A DNA stretch of 28,635 bases from Russula earlei. Taxonomy: Eukaryota; Basidiomycota; Agaricomycetes; Russulales; Russulaceae. Position 1 is the stretch's first letter; the number at the start of each line of letters is the position of its first letter. Positions 11,503 through 20,727 of the stretch are shown here, one piece after another. Below the pieces are notes generated by a model that saw only the letters and a list, made by a program, of their open reading frames with translations, was not told the origin of the DNA and did not search any database. A program made the position numbers and the translations under genes. The stretch lies in the NCBI GenBank assembly GCA_025769875.1, contig JAGFNK010000638.1:1-28635 (forward strand). Direction: 5' to 3'.

Positions 11503-14086
11503 TTACAATACAAATAAAGATTTTCTATTGTAAGGATCAGCAGAAGATGAGGCCGCTAGAATAGGCGGCAGTGCGAGTCCGAAGGGACATGGTGCAAGGG
11601 AGGCGGTGGCATCTGAGGGAGGGGGGTTCCGAGGGGGGTTCCGAGGGAGGGGGGTTTGAGACGGCGGTTCCCCGAGGGCACACGTGCGCGCATTCGCGGC
11701 GGCAGATGTTGCATCGGGCTTGGTGCGCTTGCCCGACCGTTCGCCCCCGGCGTATGGATCATCGTGAACATGGTGGCACTTTCCCTTAGCGACGCTGATG
11801 CTTTGCGCTGTAAGTCCCCGTGCGTCGGGGAGACTGGTCCGTTGTTTTGGGCCCTGTTTGACACCCATACGCTCGGCTGTCTCCGTCCACGTATGCTGAT
11901 TGGGCGCAATTACCTCTTTATCGGGTAAGACCTTGAAACCTTGAATTATATTAATTGCAGCTGCCAAACTGTATTTGGCAGCCCGGGCGGCCTCGACAAT
12001 CTCCGCTGATTGATTAGTATCCTCAAGCCTAGATGCGAGATCACGTGATAACGATATGATCTCCTGTGAGAGAGATACTAAGCTCTCCCTTGGCCTGGTG
12101 GATGGGGATGGTGGGTCAGGGGATCTATTTGCATTCTCTGTGGGAGCTTTTTGGGTGCTCTCTTCAGGACAGAGGTGGGGAACGTGGATGTAGATTGCTG
12201 CAATGTGTTTGCAGAATCTAATCCGTGGATAATCTGTGCAATCACAAGTCGACTTCATCAGATCGATTGAGTAAAACTCGCCGGACCGGGATTGTGAAGC
12301 GACATGAAAGCAGATCTCATCGAATTGCAAAATCAAATCTTGTGATATGCTCTCGGCGCGGGCAAAAAGTTTCCGACGCCTGTCAGCCGCCAGGTCCCGA
12401 CCATCAAGCCCGACTTGCTGACGTTCGTGCCTGTTTTGGTAATACGGCACCATTCGATGCACTAGCACAAATAAGATTCAATCGATCCGCCGATTGCGCT
12501 TGCCATCGAGCCAGTGTGATTTGAGGACGTGATGATATCTAAAAAATGATTAAGTCATCTTATCTTTAGATCAGTTGGAACACATACGCTTCGATCAACA
12601 TATTTGTGTCCCCTTCCTCAAAGATATGCCAATTTTTCCGGAAAACCATGGACCACATATGGACCACAGGCATCCATTCACACCCAAGGTAGTTCACAAA
12701 ACTTTGTGGGACCTGAGGATCAGTGGAGATCTCCTCCCAGATTTGCAGAAAGTCAGCCTGATCATCTGTATGTACCCATCTCTTGATCTTATCCCACAGA
12801 TCAGGAAATTCGGTTGTATTGAAGTGTGATCGCATCGTGCGCAACACGTGCCATTTGCAAAGCCATATCCGACTTCCCGGATAAGCAATCTTGAGGGCGG
12901 CAATCTGCACGGCATCACGATCTGTCATAATAATAGACGGCTGGATAGCCGGACTGGCATCCCTGACCCAACGGACAAAAAAGGAAATTGTGTCCATTGT
13001 TCCATTGGATGCCAGCATCCAGGCAACAGGCACACCTATCTGGAAAAGGTAAGCGCGCTAAATTGACATTTACTAAATATTACGCACCATGTCCCCAGTG
13101 ATCCCGCGCGATCATGGTAAATAATAAAAAGTCCGGATATTGAGTAATATTATGAGTTGCGTCAATACCGATGAAGCCGTTCCCGAGGCGGCAGAATGCC
13201 TCCATTTGGAAAGGGGTCTGGATGCATAACACATATGCATCCTCCTGCAGATTTGACTGAGATGGGGCACTGTGCAGCCTATCTTTGTAAAATACATTTG
13301 TATTTTCATCTCTCAATCTGTCCAACCAGAGCCTGGTGGAGATGGCATCCTCTGGATGCAGCCTGATATTGTTATCTTCAATTTCCCGGGCCATGCGGCT
13401 CACATCCCGAAGCGAGATGAATCGGTCTTGGCTGCCATCGGGCGACGAATCCTGAATATCGCGTACCTTTCAATTCATTAGGTTAGCGATTAAAAATAAA
13501 TTCAATGCACACTTACTATTTCCCGTGGATCAACCTTCCTTGACAACAAGGATCTAATTTTATCGCGCGCTATGTGTGACATTCGTGTGTAAGCGAGATT
13601 AGCAATTCCAATTTCATGGTCATGCTCGCTTGCGTATTGTCCGAGAATGGTAGGCGCGTCCGCGTATGATTTGATGACTATTCGGCAATGGCAACCCATC
13701 TTCTTGATCTCGGATCTCCGTGTGCGATCGGGGTGCTTCTTTACATAACGCGAAGCTCCTCCAGATAGTTGGCGGGAACAGACGAAAACTTTTTTTGTCC
13801 ATCCCTGCCCATGCTTGGTGCTGGATGTAATCAATTCAATTGCATGAGCCAGTTCTTCTTGCCGGCGCCACGCGTCGAAATCGGCTGCTGTTGGCCATTC
13901 CATGGGGTATCCGCCGTGCTCCCGGTCATAATTAAAATCTCCCCTCTTTCCAGAATTGGCAATGATCTTTGAAGGGGCATGCGTGAACTTTAAACGTTGT
14001 GTCGCGCAAGGGGCGCTCGGGCCGGAAGCAGTGGATGGAGTGGATGGGGCGGATGATGCGCCGGCCAATCGGAAACGGGATAACAT
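11503..14086 (-). pseudogene. MULE transposase, four exons, one premature stop
   Basis: Exons read on the minus strand are 14086-13517, 13466-13088, 13035-12588 and 12538-11503, together 2433 nt in one frame. The N-terminus has a FAR1/FLYWCH-like metal-binding stretch (GCHCRIVIKSY...EHDHEIG). The catalytic core shows FIGIDATHN (Asp292) and MTDRDA (Asp355), then LCKWHVLRT (a CxxH next to the second Asp) and acidic residues near 417. A SWIM zinc finger (C564-D-C566...C575-K-H577) follows, then a P/S-rich tail. MULE transposases cut at the TIRs by a DDE mechanism in the nucleus. The only defect seen is a TGA at 12480-12478 (codon 486), inside text otherwise conserved on both sides (KRNRRID / ILFVLVHRMVPYYQ). 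If the stop is read through or is a sequencing error, 810 residues result. Confidence 0.85.
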
Positions 14087-14146
14087 TTGTTTTTGATTTG
14101 GTAGGGAAAAAGGTAAGTAGTTATGCTACTGTTAACTCGCTTATAT

Positions 14147-14256
14147 GTGTAATTTAACGCGTGATTGAACCCCCGATTCTCTTGCCGACCAATCGCCTTT
14201 TATGGCAATTCTTGATCATCCAACCCACTGCTAAAAGTCAAAAGCTTATGATGTAT
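14147..14256 (-). repeat. Right TIR of the MULE, inner part
   Basis: Reverse complement of about 11340-11441 (CGCGTGATTGAA, CCGACCAATCGCCTTTTA, GATCATCCAACCCACTGCTA). Separated from the outer part by 358 bp of unrelated sequence. Confidence 0.8.
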
Positions 14257-14614
14257 ATAATAAATTAATATGCATTTTTTTCTGTTGTCATTTGCATATT
14301 CGCATATATGGGGTTACACATGATGTGTCAGCGTCAAACTTGGAGTTGAGCAGTCCGACTTGAGCTCAACATCTGGGTGCTTGCAGCCCCATTTTCACCA
14401 GAGCTGCACATACAAAATTTGCACAAAGATGTGCACCCACACATTGGTGACACATGTGCTGCCTTAATGACATGCTTGCAATACCCCACTTGGAAGGAGT
14501 GGAAGGAAGGGGTTAGAAAAAATATTTTACATATCACATGTAAACCCAACACATGAATGCAAATCACACCAAAAAATAACTCATATTTGAAATAGACTCA
14601 TATTAGTTTATTAT
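14257..14614. mobile_element. MITE-like non-autonomous insertion within the MULE right TIR
   Basis: The 358 bp is absent from the left TIR at the matching place. Its ends are near-perfect 16-bp inverted repeats: ATAATAAATTAATATG at 14257-14272 and CATATTAGTTTATTAT at 14599-14614, with one mismatch. It is AT-rich at both ends and has no coding capacity. The flanking duplication is unclear because both sides are AT-rich, so the superfamily is not assigned. Confidence 0.65.
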
Positions 14615-14714
14615 GTCACTTACATCACACCTGTCATTCCTGTCACTCCTGGAAAATCCCAAAATCCAAGTTCAAGTTCAAGATTCAAGAATTCTTGGTT
14701 GGTAAAAGGGGCCT
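14615..14714 (-). repeat. Right TIR of the MULE, outer part
   Basis: Reverse complement of 11235 to about 11335, with scattered substitutions. It ends inward where the MITE-like insertion begins. Confidence 0.85.
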
Positions 14715-15362
14715 AATGTATTATACCTTCATTCTTTATTCACACAGAGGTCAGTTACATTTCCCATCTTGTTATTCTTGGTACTGATACTGTAACTAGC
14801 ACAATCTTATCACTACAGGTTAGATACACCAAGTATTAGTTCACACAGACTGAGCACAATCTTATTGCTACAAATTATGTTTCCCACCCTGAACCTCCTC
14901 AGACTTTGGAACTGTTAAATAAATCTGTGCCATGGGATGAGAGGATGCTTTTTGCTGATGAAGACAAGGAGGAGTTCCTCAACCAAAGCCCACAAAGTAC
15001 CTTGGTAATGTGGGATAATGTCTTGTGATAAAATGGGATATGTGAGGAGTTGGAGAGATCCTATCGCCATTTAATGTGATAGAGATTCTGGAGTAATGGA
15101 GCTGCCAACCCAGCTGCAATAGTGTCAAGGAGTGCTCAATGACCAATGAAACAAAAGATGTCAACTTTGAGAGTGGGACAATCACTCTTGTGCTTGTAGG
15201 GAGCATAAGATTACTAGCACAAAGATCAAGAGAATCCAGGATGAGGTAAGGTGACATAGATGATGCATAGCTTGTAGATATGTAAGGAGTGACATAAGTG
15301 AGTCTTTGGAATTTCACACCTTATGACACCCAAATCCAGACTATTGGACTTTGTCAGCAGAG
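14715..15362. other. Unassigned spacer between the MULE and the LTR stack
   Basis: No gene is called. A coding-like stretch of about 55 codons lies near 14855-15027 plus (LELLNKSVPWDERMLFADED), ending at a stop; I do not recognise its family. A short direct duplication built on GCACAATCTTAT occurs at about 14799 and 14855. The frame 14979-15317 minus has no recognisable domain. Confidence 0.35.
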
Positions 15363-15563
15363 TGTTGGAGTTGCAGCCTCAGTGTCATGGGTTAGTCATG
15401 CACTCACATGGCACATGACAAACATGTGAATGTATATAGTTCATTTTGTATCTTTTTCCCATCCCTCAGTCTTCTACAATAAGACTGAGGTTAGTCATGC
15501 TTTCATTATCTACACACATATCTAATTACTCCTTTTTTAGCACTCATTATAGGTTAGAATACT
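15363..15563 (+). repeat. Copia-B 5' LTR, first part
   Basis: Starts TGTTGG. It contains a perfect 10-bp-arm hairpin, CCTCAGTCTT-loop-AAGACTGAGG, at 15464-15490. It ends in ATACT (15559-15563), the target site duplicated by Copia-A. Confidence 0.75.
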
Positions 15564-15813
15564 TATTGGAGCTATAGGAATGATAGCTCAGTCTTGTGTG
15601 TAAAAGCCTGTATTGGTTGGTTATCTAACCTATAGGAATGATAGCTATGTACAGTATTAGCTTTAAAGGAGTGTAAAGGAATGTGTAGTACTGACCTCAG
15701 TCTTGTGTGTAAAAGACTGAGGAAACGAACACGATAACTAAATTATTCTAATTATTTACACATATGGTCCGGATTGTCCATTCACGTGGCACTAAGCGGC
15801 TGCATGTCCAACA
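15564..15813 (-). repeat. Copia-A 3' LTR
   Basis: 250 bp, TGTTGGACATGCAGCC...CCAATA on the minus strand. About 95% like the 5' LTR over the shared part, most differences being transitions, several at CpG/TpG positions. Confidence 0.88.
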
Positions 15814-15823
15814 CGCCCCCTCA
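15814..15823 (-). promoter_or_regulatory. Copia-A polypurine tract
   Basis: TGAGGGGGCG on the minus strand lies directly upstream of the 3' LTR start TGTTGG, where plus-strand priming is expected. Confidence 0.55.
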
Positions 15824-16275
15824 GCCCGAGTGGTGCGCGCTCCCTCCCATTTCCCCATCGCGAGACCTTTGTGCTTCTTGCAGTTAGGACCCTTTTTCAA
15901 TACATCGGCTATTGACTCTTCTGGTGGAGTGTAGGTGAAATCGATCCACTGCAAGTCAAGTTTCTGCTGCAAGAACTGGTGTTGGACCTTGGTGTGTTTG
16001 GTGTGGTCCTGGGGCTTGGTTTTCCTGGTGATGGTGAAGGTTGACTGGTTGTCGATATGGGGGATTGTGAGAGGATGGGTCTCTTGGCCCAATCCGGTGA
16101 GTAATTGCCTTAGCCTGACAGCTTTGTTGGCAGTGCATGTGCCCATGGTGCACTCTGCCTCGGTGCTCAAGGGTGCGACCAGGGCTTGTTCCTTTTGGCT
16201 CCAGTTTATGGCTCCACCTGTCAACATGAAGACAAAGTCCAAAGTGGGCTTTGCTGGTCCAGTCGGGGTCGACAT
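15814..16275 (-). pseudogene. Copia-A RNase H domain
   Basis: The frame (open to 15748, running on into the 3' LTR) reads DFVFMLTGGAINWSQKEQ, LSTEAECTMGTCTANKAVRL, IDNQSTFTITRK and ESIADVLKKGPNCKKHKGL. This is the order of the copia RNase H: SGY-x-F-x-L-GGAI-x-W, STAEAEY, DNQ, then ADxLTK. A one-base shift relative to the upstream reverse transcriptase frame separates it from the rest of pol. Confidence 0.7.
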
Positions 16276-16690
16276 ATCTGACCAGGATTGGCTGGGTGCC
16301 GGAGTTGCGCTGGAAGGTCAGGTGGTGATCGCTTGTACCTCGGGTGTACTGGGTCATGCATTTGCGCATGCATTGATGGTTATTCCCTGGGTGCGCTTTC
16401 AAGAGGATCTCATCCATCAGCTCTCCATTGCGGCAGGCAGACTTGAGTTCCATATGATGGGCTTCTGAGCCTCGTTCTGTGGCAAGAGCCAGGGTGTTGC
16501 AAGAGAGTGCCAGTTCTCTGGCAGCACACTTTTGTTGGGATCGTTGCCCTTGACTTGGATGAGTCCCTGCATGATGACGCAGGCCTTGCATGTTTGAGTA
16601 TTTTGATTTGACCCCCTCTTCATTCAGAAGGTCTGGTTTCCCCGCTGCATCTCCATTCTGCAGATGCGGTGCAATTTCAAGAATGCCCAT
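15956..16690 (-). pseudogene. Copia-A reverse transcriptase with its core deleted
   Basis: The frame includes LALATERGSEAHHMELKSA and NGELMDEILLKAHPG, equivalent to the N-terminal reverse transcriptase block of copia elements (H-x-DVK-x-A-x-LNG-x-L). It then jumps directly to QYTRGTSDHHLTF and VRYVDPDW, which normally lie after the polymerase core. The part carrying the YVDD catalytic motif, roughly 200 residues in relatives, is missing. A frame change near 16265 passes to the RNase H frame. No reverse transcriptase activity is possible from this copy. Confidence 0.7.
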
Positions 16691-16762
16691 GTTTTCGAAT
16701 GTGTGTCATTCATCCTCACACACTGATTCTTTGGGTGTGGGTGTGCACATGGTGTGTTTCAG

Positions 16763-17134
16763 TCATCCGGTGGCAGGTTGCACAGGTGCGTTCCCACTTT
16801 CATGCTGACTTTGTGCTATTTCAGGTTGGACGAGGGCCTTGTCCATGTTGTTATTGGCTTGTGGTTTGGCGTGCGGCGCCCTTTCTGCTTCCACATCATC
16901 CAGCTCCTCCACTTTGTCACCTTGGTCGGGTGTGAGCGCGTGTGTAGTGTGCTTTGATTGTTCTGTGGTGGATCGTGCAGGTGAGTTTTCTGCCATGTGA
17001 TTTGTAGGCTGACTATGTGGCTTAACGGGCAGGGCATCGCCTACTCCAATGCTTTGTGGTTCGGCGAGCGGCGCCTGCTCCACATTGTCCACCTGTTTCA
17101 GGCTGGATGGGCAGAACCCTGCCTGCTCCAACAC
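16763..17134 (-). pseudogene. Copia-A linker between integrase and reverse transcriptase
   Basis: A 123-codon open frame of hydrophilic, Q/P/E-rich text without a recognisable fold. Its position between the integrase C-terminus and the reverse transcriptase edge fits the variable linker of copia polyproteins. Assigned by position only. Confidence 0.4.
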
Positions 17135-17185
17135 CTTACGGCTTCGTGTGTGGCTGCTGTTCCACGCTGTCTGCCAGTTCCATCT

Positions 17186-17403
17186 TCACCACCCCCTCAA
17201 TCTTGCTCTCATTTCCCCATCTCCGGCGCTTTTGGCTGCATCATCAAATTTGAGGACCATGTGCTCGATGCACGATGTGGGGCCCCCTTTGTCGAATATG
17301 ACATTGCGGGGTTCAAGGATGCAGGGGGTGGTGTAATGGTCAGGCTTGTGTGCCTGTTGGGTAGCTGCATGGCCCAGGGACGCATGCACCAGCAACCTTC
17401 AGG
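17186..17403 (-). pseudogene. Copia-A integrase C-terminal remnant
   Basis: The frame 17186-17395 minus reads ILEPRNVIFDKGGPTSC, matching the RDVIFDE-type block that follows the integrase core in copia polyproteins. It lies on the far side of alpha-1 from the gag-protease frame, as expected if alpha-1 split the polyprotein. Confidence 0.55.
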
Positions 17404-18370
17404 TGTCATGAACCATTCTCCGGAGAGGGCCCTTGAAGGACCCTTCCTTATTAGAGGAAACCCAGCCTCTATGGTGTCACCCTGTTCACACGGACAAAAG
17501 GGGTGAGTAGAGGTGTCCACAATATCGCACACACATTGTCGCATGAGGAATTCTTGGCACAATTGACATACAGCAAGCCCCACTTAGTGGCAACCATTCT
17601 AGCAATGAAGGACAGTACTATAGCCTCTCTAAGGACCCCTTATGATGACTCTAAGTGCTCTACAAGAGGCACTAACAAGACATTAACAAGCCTACAACAT
17701 GTTATTAGACTAACTCTAATAACCCTAGAATGAACTATAGAGCAATACTAAGGACCTTAGTATAAGTATTAGGGTCAACTCTAATGACCCTAATAGAACT
17801 ATATAAGGGGCCTTATAAGCAACTCTATTCCCTGAACCAAACTACAAGTCCTCAAATGACCAGCCCTAAACTAACTAACAGTAAATGAATCAGGTGTTTT
17901 GCATGTGTACTAAAAGCAGTGAACATGTGGACAAGTAATGGCTCTTACTCATTAATAAGAGCCTTCTTACTCAGCAGCTTACTGAGCATGACTGAGCATG
18001 CTCAGTAAGCATACTCCAACTTCTTACTCATCCAGCAATGGTGCTTGATAACAAGGTTATGACTTGTTCCATATTTAGCAGTTCTCCTGTAGTATATAAG
18101 CGCTCAATAAAGTAGCAGACAGTCTTCAGACTGTCCATTTGTTTACAGCACTCTCCATCCCTGGGATACTCCTTTGAGGACCGTCCCCTTGTGAATCAAC
18201 CTGGCCTCTTCCCTGTGTAACTTCTCGATACTACCAGTAACTGTACCTCTTTGGTATCTGTTACTGCTCTGGACCCTACTTCTTGCTCACGCCATCTTGG
18301 ATGTTTATCGACTTGTCTTTGAGCTCCTCCCTTGCTCTTGAACTGGATTGTTCAACAGTGAGTCATCACA
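17404..18370 (+). mobile_element. Solo LTR alpha-1 inside Copia-A
   Basis: 967 bp, TGTCATGAACC...GTGAGTCATCACA. It is the same family as 21902-23460 and 27114-28073, in the opposite orientation. It carries TATATAAG at 18093, a hairpin GACAGTC-TTCA-GACTGTC at 18118-18135, and a 14-bp-arm hairpin at 17977-18010. Flanks (TTCAGG left, TTGGG right) show no target-site duplication, so deletion or recombination probably accompanied or followed insertion. Confidence 0.8.
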
Positions 18371-20365
18371 TTGGGTCGGTTTGGTGAGTCTCTTCTCCAG
18401 GGCATGCACGGACACGCATGTTCTGAGGACGTGTGGCTGAGAGGGGTCGGGGTTGTCCCCGCTCCGTGCCTCTTCGAGCATCAAGTCGTCCAAGGCGCAC
18501 ATGGATGGTTTTGTGTCTGTACACGTTGCCCGGACCCTATTAAGAGGTGTCAAGGTCACATGTTCTGCAACTTTGATGTGTTGTGGCATACCCAGGGTGT
18601 TAATTTGATGCATGCATCCCCTTTCAGCTAGGGATGTTTGTGCTTCTCGCCCAGTGTGTTCACCCCCTCCATCCAATTGGAGGGTCTTCAAGTGTTGGCT
18701 GGCCTTGGGCTCAACACATGCGGTGTGTGGCTCAAGGTGCTGGGGCGCTTTCAACTTGCACTTCAGCCCACCGGCGTGTGTCTTCCGCAGCTTATCGTCT
18801 GTCTGGGTCATGACATGTTCAGAGAACTGGGGTGTTCTGGTGGGTGATTTCCCACACATGTCTGAGAAGGCCCGGGAGATCGTTGTGCGTGCAGTAAGCA
18901 TGGCTTCAGTTTTGTGGGTGCGATCTGCAAGGGATTGGTCTAGCGTTGCTGTGCGCACTGACTTGGGTTTGGCTGTCTGGATGGCCATGATGTACAAGCT
19001 TTCATGTAATGTTCCCTCACAAATTAGTTGGTTTCCATCATATATTCCACATGTCTCTCCCTGGAAGTGCACTTCCGCCCCACGTTGAGTGAAATGGGAG
19101 ACTGATAGAAAGTTCCCTTTGAGGTCTGGGACGTACAGGACGTTGCAGAGTATTGCGGTACTCTGTGCACCATTTGCATGCATCCGGACTTGCACTTGTC
19201 TGGCTCCGGTGGCAGTTATTGCACTATCATCACCTAAGACAACTTGAATGGATGATGTGAGTGGGGTAAGATGTGTGAACCAATTGCGGTGGGGTGTCAT
19301 GATGTGCGAGGCTCCGGAGTCGAGGAGCCAGCCATCTCTGAGATCAGCAGCTTGGAGCTGCTCCTGAGTCGTGGACGCACAGATGGCTGTTTGATCCAGC
19401 TCATCTCTGATTGCCTGGTGTGAATTGATGCTGTTATCTAGTATTGGGACATATGCAATGGCGGCACTAGCTGGTGACTGGTCTGCAGGCATCGGCGTCA
19501 GTGTGTTGTGCATGCTTGTGCTAGTCATTGCTGCTGCTTTGTCCTGTGGTTTCCCATGAAGTTTCCAGCATTTGTGTGTGTTGTGCCCCCTGTGTCTGCA
19601 GTGAGTGCACTTTGATGTGCCTTTCTTGCTCTGCGCCACCCGGTTCTTTCCCTTTTGGGCTGCCTTTGCAAGGTGTGGTGTGGCCGCGTCACTGGTTGAT
19701 CGGATCCAACGCTCCTCGTGGAGGATGCGGTCCATGATGTGCTTAGCTGTAAGCAGGCTGGGCGGCGTCAAGTGGAGAGTGGCCTTGAGATTGGCCATCT
19801 TTTCCGGTAGCACAAGAATGAGCATCCAGATGAGGACTTTCTCATCTATTGGGTAGCCAAATTTCTTGAGGGTTTGGGCGGCGTGTAGCTGTTGTAATAT
19901 CTGGGGAGCCATGGGTTCCATTTCGGTGAATGTAGCCCGGTATAGGTCCGTCAGTAGGTGTGCAACACATTGCTTGCCCTTCCTGGCAAAGTGCTTTTCA
20001 AGTGTGTCCCAAGTGTTTTTGGCTCCAGTAATGCCTAGGGCAGTGTCAAGAGCGTGCCCATTTAATGTGAGTAGAATGTGGGCGTGTGCATTGTGATCTC
20101 TCTGCTCCCAGTCGGCAAAGCTGCTCGGGTCATTGCTGGGGTCCGGTTTTGAGTATGTCCCTTTTATGATTTTCATTAAACCATTTGCTTTGAATACTGC
20201 CTCTATATTTGCTTTCCATTGTGTGTATGCGACTGTACCACCTTCGAAGAGTGGTCCATTGTAGCCGTGTTGGCTGCCCATGTAATGTTTTCCTGTGGCT
20301 CCTATGGTGGGAGTGTGGCTGCCTCTTGAGGGCGTGACATTTGTGGTTGCTGTGGGGGCACTCAT
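18305..20365 (-). CDS. Copia-A gag-protease polyprotein with degenerate integrase
   Basis: 686 codons from the ATG at 20365. A UBN2-type gag domain covers about residues 35-225 (WDTLEKHFARKG, IDEKVLIWMLILVLP). A CCHC zinc knuckle follows (C253-TH-C-RHRG-H-NTHK-C266), then an aspartic protease with DSGAS at 349-353. The text then passes quickly into scraps of integrase: LQLDGGGEHTGRE (Asp565), a second block MHQINTLGMPQHIKVAEHV (Glu601), and no intact HHCC zinc finger. The last 21 residues (from about 666) are translated from the inserted LTR alpha-1, so the native frame is cut off at 18371. The absence of stops despite lost integrase parts suggests in-frame deletions. Gag and protease could still work; integrase should not. 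Confidence 0.8.
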   Translation of the reverse strand: MSAPTATTNVTPSRGSHTPTIGATGKHYMGSQHGYNGPLFEGGTVAYTQWKANIEAVFKANGLMKIIKGTYSKPDPSNDPSSFADWEQRDHNAHAHILLTLNGHALDTALGITGAKNTWDTLEKHFARKGKQCVAHLLTDLYRATFTEMEPMAPQILQQLHAAQTLKKFGYPIDEKVLIWMLILVLPEKMANLKATLHLTPPSLLTAKHIMDRILHEERWIRSTSDAATPHLAKAAQKGKNRVAQSKKGTSKCTHCRHRGHNTHKCWKLHGKPQDKAAAMTSTSMHNTLTPMPADQSPASAAIAYVPILDNSINSHQAIRDELDQTAICASTTQEQLQAADLRDGWLLDSGASHIMTPHRNWFTHLTPLTSSIQVVLGDDSAITATGARQVQVRMHANGAQSTAILCNVLYVPDLKGNFLSVSHFTQRGAEVHFQGETCGIYDGNQLICEGTLHESLYIMAIQTAKPKSVRTATLDQSLADRTHKTEAMLTARTTISRAFSDMCGKSPTRTPQFSEHVMTQTDDKLRKTHAGGLKCKLKAPQHLEPHTACVEPKASQHLKTLQLDGGGEHTGREAQTSLAERGCMHQINTLGMPQHIKVAEHVTLTPLNRVRATCTDTKPSMCALDDLMLEEARSGDNPDPSQPHVLRTCVSVHALEKRLTKPTQCDDSLLNNPVQEQGRSSKTSR

Positions 20366-20419
20366 GGCATTTTGTTATGCGATTTGGAAGCTGCTGGGAG
20401 TTTGTGAAGTCAGGGATGG

Positions 20420-20434
20420 CCAGGTCTCATAATC
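20420..20434 (-). promoter_or_regulatory. Copia-A primer-binding site (half-tRNA iMet type)
   Basis: On the minus strand GATTATGAGACCTGG follows the 5' LTR with no gap. It is identical over all 15 bases to the Copia-B site, although the surrounding sequence differs. Confidence 0.65.
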
Positions 20435-20664
20435 TATTGGAGCTATAGGAATGATAGCTCAGTCTTGTGTATAAAAGACTGTATTGGTTGGTTATCTAAC
20501 CTATAGGAATGATAGCTATGTACAGTATTAGCTTTAAAGGAGTGTAAAGGAATGTGTAGTACTGACCTCAGTCTTGTGTGTAAAAGACTGAGGAAATGAA
20601 TGCAATAACTAAATTATTCTAATTATTTACACGTACAGTCCAGATTGTCCATTTGCGCAGAACA
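20435..20664 (-). repeat. Copia-A 5' LTR
   Basis: 230 bp, TGTTCTGCGC...CCAATA on the minus strand. It contains hairpin CCTCAGTCTT / AAGACTGAGG (20566-20593) and a duplicated CTATAGGAATGATAGCT motif. Confidence 0.88.
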
Positions 20665-20727
20665 ATACTCACTTAGTGTAGTCTTCTACAATGAGACTGA
20701 GCACTTGTTACAGTTACACCTTCTACA
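20665..20727 (+). repeat. Copia-B 5' LTR, second part
   Basis: Starts with the second copy of ATACT (20665-20669), carries a variant of the LTR hairpin (AGTCTTCTACAATGAGACT), and ends TTCTACA directly before the primer-binding site. Confidence 0.7.

Larger units (their letters stand above)
11235..14714 (-). mobile_element. Mutator-like (MULE) DNA transposon with long TIRs
   Basis: A MULE transposase gene is bounded by matching inverted repeats. The left end starts AGGCCCCTTTTACCAACC at 11235, and the right end reads GGTTGGTAAAAGGGGCCT, ending at 14714. Similarity continues inward for about 200 bp. The 9-mers outside the ends, AGTATAATA (11226-11234) and AATGTATTA (14715-14723), agree at 6 of 9 positions, so they could be an eroded target-site duplication of the length typical for MULEs, but this is weak. 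A 358-bp insertion splits the right TIR. The element is now probably immobile without help, since its transposase has a stop. Confidence 0.88.
15564..20664 (-). mobile_element. Copia-A: LTR retrotransposon inserted in the Copia-B LTR
   Basis: It has two LTRs (15564-15813 and 20435-20664) and a perfect 5-bp target-site duplication ATACT at 15559-15563 and 20665-20669. The primer-binding site abuts the 5' LTR and a purine tract abuts the 3' LTR. Coding is on the minus strand. Domains from 5' to 3' are UBN2-type gag, zinc knuckle, protease, a shrunken integrase, integrase C-terminus, linker, the two edges of reverse transcriptase without its core, and RNase H. It is interrupted by LTR alpha-1 (17404-18370). 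The LTRs differ at roughly ten positions plus a deletion of about 20 bp near the TGTT end of the 5' LTR. Confidence 0.9.

Noticed and set aside
15956..16468. 177-codon plus-strand frame overlapping RNase H
   Set aside because: Complement of the Copia-A reverse transcriptase/RNase H remnants.
18612..19088. 158-codon plus-strand frame
   Set aside because: Antisense to the Copia-A gag-protease frame; no independent evidence.
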